From JAIXWP01 sp964428835 (lineage in GTDB: Bacteria > Bacteroidota > Bacteroidia > Flavobacteriales_D > Sanyastnellaceae), in NCBI GenBank assembly GCA_964428835.1, contig CAYRZQ010000003.1:52734-116733 (forward strand): 64,000 nt of DNA, in the 5' to 3' direction. Both the position numbers and the translations under genes were made by a program. The notes under the pieces were generated by a model. It worked only from the letters and a program-made list of their open reading frames with translations. It did no database searches and was not told where the DNA came from. Below are positions 61,484 to 64,000 of the stretch, in pieces (positions within the stretch are counted from its first letter, which is position 1; every line of letters starts with the position of its first letter).

Positions 61484-63184
61484 TCAATCCACCAATCGGA
61501 ACATACGATCCCAACGAATATTACTTGTTCTTCTATAATTGGGGTCTTCTTTTGAGAACCATGTAAATACCGCTTTTCCTACCACATGATTTTCAGGGAC
61601 AAAGCCCCAAACCCGCGAGTCGGCTGAGTTATGTCTGTTGTCTCCCATCATCCAATAGTAATCTGATTGAAAAGTGTAAGACTTGGATTCTATTCCATTG
61701 ATAAATATTTTATCTCCTTTTACCTCGAGTTCGTTTCCTTCATAGACATCTATAACTCTCTGGTATAGAGGTAGATTTTCTAAGTTGAGCGCTATGGTTT
61801 CACCCTTTGCAGGAATATGGACAGGGCCGAAATTATCGACTGTCCAGTGCTTATATGGCTCGGCATTTACATTCGGAAAGTACTGACCGAGATTATTTTC
61901 TTCCTTGGGATATTCATATACATAAACACTATCTACATAGGATAATTTAGCGATTTCTTTAGCAATATCTTCCGTCATAGTCATGATTACATCGTTTTGT
62001 CTCATCACTATTTCTTGAAAATTTAGCTTGTGCAAATCTGCAATCTTAATAATAGCGTTTCTCGTTTGTTCATCGCTGTAGTTTGTGGTAATTTTTACTA
62101 CATGACCATATTGTAAACCTTCTGGGTTCTCAATTGGCTTACCATTAATGATGACTTGACGATTGACAATTTCAATATTATCACCAGGTAATCCTATGCA
62201 TCGTTTGATGTAGTTTTCCTTTTTATCGATAGGTCTCGATTTCAAACCACCAATTTCTAGTCCCCCTGTTGATTTAGCGCCATTGGTGCAAGAGAGGCAG
62301 ATGTTTTTATTCTCAAAATTATCACGGGCCTTTGCAAAATATTCTTTTTCTCTAACGGTGAAAGCATCGTACCAACCATAGCCAGTGGTATCTGTTTTCA
62401 ACACATTGGGATTTTCTCTTTGGAAAATTATTTGAGCTTCTTTTCTTAAAATTCCGTAGTAGTCGTGACCCGCATAAAATGGATCGACAATGATCGTATC
62501 ACCGTGAGGAAAGTTGAATACAACAGGATCATAGCGATCTACTTTTCCAAATCCGGGTAAGCGGAAGTAGGGCAGGGAAAACCAATCCACATAACTATTA
62601 GTCATACTCCCCGGAAGGGCATTGTGCACAAAAGGAACAGAAACAGGTGTTTGAGGAATCTTTGCTCCATAACTCATTTTGCTAACGAAAAGATAGTCAC
62701 CAACCAACATGCTTCTTTCCATCGAAGGTGTGGGTATCGTAAATGCTTCCAAGAAAAATCCTCTGATTACAGAAGCAGCCACAACGGCGAAGATGATGGC
62801 CTCACCCCATTCACGTCCAAAACTTTTTTTCTTTCCTGTCCAATCCCTTTTACCTACATAAGCGATTTCTTTTTCTTTAAATGCCAACATGATCAAAGCG
62901 TACCAAGGAAGCGCTCCAAAGATCCACTGTTCGCCAGTTTTTCTTTTTCCAAAGGCAATACCCAATTCTACATTGATGATCACGAGCATCAATAAGTTTA
63001 CACCAGGTATCAAAAGAAGTAAGAACCACCACCAAGGTCTTCCAATTGATTTTAGAAAAGGAAAGAATTGAAGGATAGGGAAGTAGCTTAATATGGAGTA
63101 ATGACCAGCTCTTTTTGTGAGTTTTGGAAGAGTGATGCAGTAGACTAATATTAAAATAGCAAGAAGAATTTCTGGTATTCTCAT
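61484..63184 (-). CDS. lepB: Signal peptidase I
   Basis: This 566-residue enzyme cleaves signal peptides at the outer face of the inner membrane. The nucleophile Ser is in the PTPSMERSMLVGDYLFVSK motif (about residue 154), the general-base Lys in NYIKRCIGLPGDNIEIVNRQ (about 333) and the SGDNR-like box in YYWMMGDNRHNSADSRVWG near the end. The N-terminus has three membrane segments. It is longer than typical LepB because of an inserted segment between the two active-site boxes, as is usual in Bacteroidota. It lies 3 bp after dapB. Confidence 0.93.
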   Translation of the reverse strand: MRIPEILLAILILVYCITLPKLTKRAGHYSILSYFPILQFFPFLKSIGRPWWWFLLLLIPGVNLLMLVIINVELGIAFGKRKTGEQWIFGALPWYALIMLAFKEKEIAYVGKRDWTGKKKSFGREWGEAIIFAVVAASVIRGFFLEAFTIPTPSMERSMLVGDYLFVSKMSYGAKIPQTPVSVPFVHNALPGSMTNSYVDWFSLPYFRLPGFGKVDRYDPVVFNFPHGDTIIVDPFYAGHDYYGILRKEAQIIFQRENPNVLKTDTTGYGWYDAFTVREKEYFAKARDNFENKNICLSCTNGAKSTGGLEIGGLKSRPIDKKENYIKRCIGLPGDNIEIVNRQVIINGKPIENPEGLQYGHVVKITTNYSDEQTRNAIIKIADLHKLNFQEIVMRQNDVIMTMTEDIAKEIAKLSYVDSVYVYEYPKEENNLGQYFPNVNAEPYKHWTVDNFGPVHIPAKGETIALNLENLPLYQRVIDVYEGNELEVKGDKIFINGIESKSYTFQSDYYWMMGDNRHNSADSRVWGFVPENHVVGKAVFTWFSKEDPNYRRTSNIRWDRMFRLVD

Positions 63185-63187
63185 AAA

Positions 63188-63898
63188 TTAAAATTTTAAA
63201 TAATCGCGCATGGTGTATGTGCCTTTTTTGTCATGAAGCCACTCAGCAGCTTTCACTGCACCGAGCGCGAATCCTACGCGATTTTTGGCTATGTGATTTA
63301 ATTCGATTTTATCAATACTTGATTCGTAAACAACAGAGTGCGTTCCTGGAACCTCATCGGTTCGCACACTTTCAATTAAAAGTTGATTATTCGTATCTGT
63401 TTCATCCAACTTCCAATTGTCTTTACGTTTTAGTTCATTGATTATACCCTCGGCAAGAGTTATGGCAGTGCCGCTTGGCTTATCAAGCTTATGGACATGA
63501 TGAATTTCAAGTATTCGTGGATCATATTCATCTAGCGAATGCATAATGGAAGCGAGAAGTTTATTAAGGTGAAAAACAATGTTTACTCCAATAGAAAAAT
63601 TAGTAGAGTAGAGGAGGGCGCTCTCATGTTCGTGAATGGAAGATTTCACTTCGTCGAGTCTGTTATACCACCCCGTAGTGCCACATACGGTAGGAATTCT
63701 TCGCTTGCTCAGTTCTAGAATATTGTTTGCAGCCGCATCTGGTCTGCTGAATTCAATTGCAACATCAGCGCCGTCCAAGCCGAATGTTTGTTCGGTTATG
63801 GCTTCTGAAATTTTCGCTACTATCTCGTGTCCACGACTAATGGCTACTTGCTCAATTTCCTTTCCCATCTTTCCGTAACCAACAATTGCAATTTTCAT
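63188..63898 (-). CDS. dapB: 4-hydroxy-tetrahydrodipicolinate reductase
   Basis: This 236-residue enzyme reduces the dihydrodipicolinate precursor in the diaminopimelate and lysine pathway. The N-terminal cofactor motif is VGYGKMGKEIE, the conserved catalytic box is EIHHVHKLDKPSGTAITLAE (His and Lys), and the C-terminal RVGFALGAVKAAEWL is typical. It is shorter than proteobacterial DapB (about 270) but normal for Bacteroidota. It heads or sits early in the operon dapB-lepB-wbqC-gldG-DUF4340. Confidence 0.94.
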   Translation of the reverse strand: MKIAIVGYGKMGKEIEQVAISRGHEIVAKISEAITEQTFGLDGADVAIEFSRPDAAANNILELSKRRIPTVCGTTGWYNRLDEVKSSIHEHESALLYSTNFSIGVNIVFHLNKLLASIMHSLDEYDPRILEIHHVHKLDKPSGTAITLAEGIINELKRKDNWKLDETDTNNQLLIESVRTDEVPGTHSVVYESSIDKIELNHIAKNRVGFALGAVKAAEWLHDKKGTYTMRDYLKF

Positions 63899-63908
63899 GG
63901 TGGTGAAA

Positions 63909-64000
63909 TTAAAAATTTAAATTTAATCCGATTCCTGCATTTCCTCTTGCGGCGGGAATGATGGATGGATGGATGGATAGGTTAATGTCTGGTGAAATGT
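63909..64000 (-). CDS. C-terminus of an upstream gene, probably DUF5683
   Basis: An open minus-strand frame enters from the window edge and ends at a TAA at 63909-63911, giving about 29 residues closing with IPAARGNAGIGLNLNF. It lies 10 bp before dapB in the same direction, where Bacteroidota usually carry a DUF5683 gene. The identity is inferred from position; the fragment is too short for family motifs. A TCCA tetramer repeat lies within the coding part. Confidence 0.45.
   Translation of the reverse strand, partial: ISPDINLSIHPSIIPAARGNAGIGLNLNF

Overview
The window is chromosomal DNA of a Bacteroidota bacterium, most likely of the class Flavobacteriia. The evidence is the gliding genes gldF and gldG, several secreted giants with type IX secretion (T9SS) C-terminal sorting domains, a short primary sigma factor without region 1.1, the order (DUF5683-like)-dapB-lepB-wbqC, and promoters with the Bacteroidota -7 box (TAnnTTTG) instead of Shine-Dalgarno-driven starts. 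I see no tRNA or rRNA gene, complete insertion sequence, prophage or CRISPR array.

Layout. 1-6.1 kb: the 3' end of an ABM-family monooxygenase, then a tight plus-strand run of gldF, an LptF/LptG permease, two glycosyltransferases and a PhoD-like phosphatase. 6.3-14.9 kb: a small lipoprotein, an AHSA1-like protein, a 1938-residue TPR/PD40/SPOR envelope protein, a DUF547 lipoprotein and a GT2 glycosyltransferase. 15-25 kb: an AT-rich leucine-rich-repeat lipoprotein, DUF423 and aldehyde dehydrogenase, an AraC-type regulator, a coiled-coil lipoprotein, an outer-membrane barrel, a CsbD-like protein, tryptophan 2,3-dioxygenase and uvrA. 25-44 kb: T9SS cargo (2337, 510 and 1028 residues) among a J-domain-like protein, rpsA, an acyltransferase, a Gre-like protein and a DUF4421 protein. 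44-54.8 kb: a RES/Xre toxin-antitoxin pair, rpoD, pnp, rpsO, a CotH-type T9SS cargo protein, a sulfur-related group (metallo-beta-lactamase/rhodanese, TauE exporter, moaD, moaE) and a pirin. 54.8-64 kb: a TamL-like BamA-family protein, a divergent RNA methyltransferase, and a minus-strand operon dapB-lepB-wbqC-gldG-DUF4340.

The most unusual feature is not a gene. Several intergenic regions, mostly 3' ends of genes, are built from short-period tandem arrays with degenerate units of exactly 6, 7 or 8 bp. At five genes the first heptamer begins on the stop codon itself (TGAATTA, TGAATTC, TAGTGAC, TAGCGAC, TAGAGAC). The region between the convergent RES toxin and rpoD genes can be read as sixteen consecutive heptamers from one stop codon to the other. 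Related hexamer and octamer arrays also lie inside the 1938-residue gene, where they encode Asn/Glu/Gly, Pro-Thr and Glu-Val-Arg-Ser-Asp tracts in frame. A separate 288-bp foldback element with four nested arms, including a perfect 28-bp hairpin, lies at 38.8-39.1 kb.

At protein level the standout is the 2337-residue T9SS protein. It appears to carry three copies of a Rossmann/GATase-like domain, two of them clearly inserted into an immunoglobulin-like sandwich, within a duplicated PKD-CUB-PKD-insert-PKD-GEVED block. All assignments come from reading the sequence; no database search was run.
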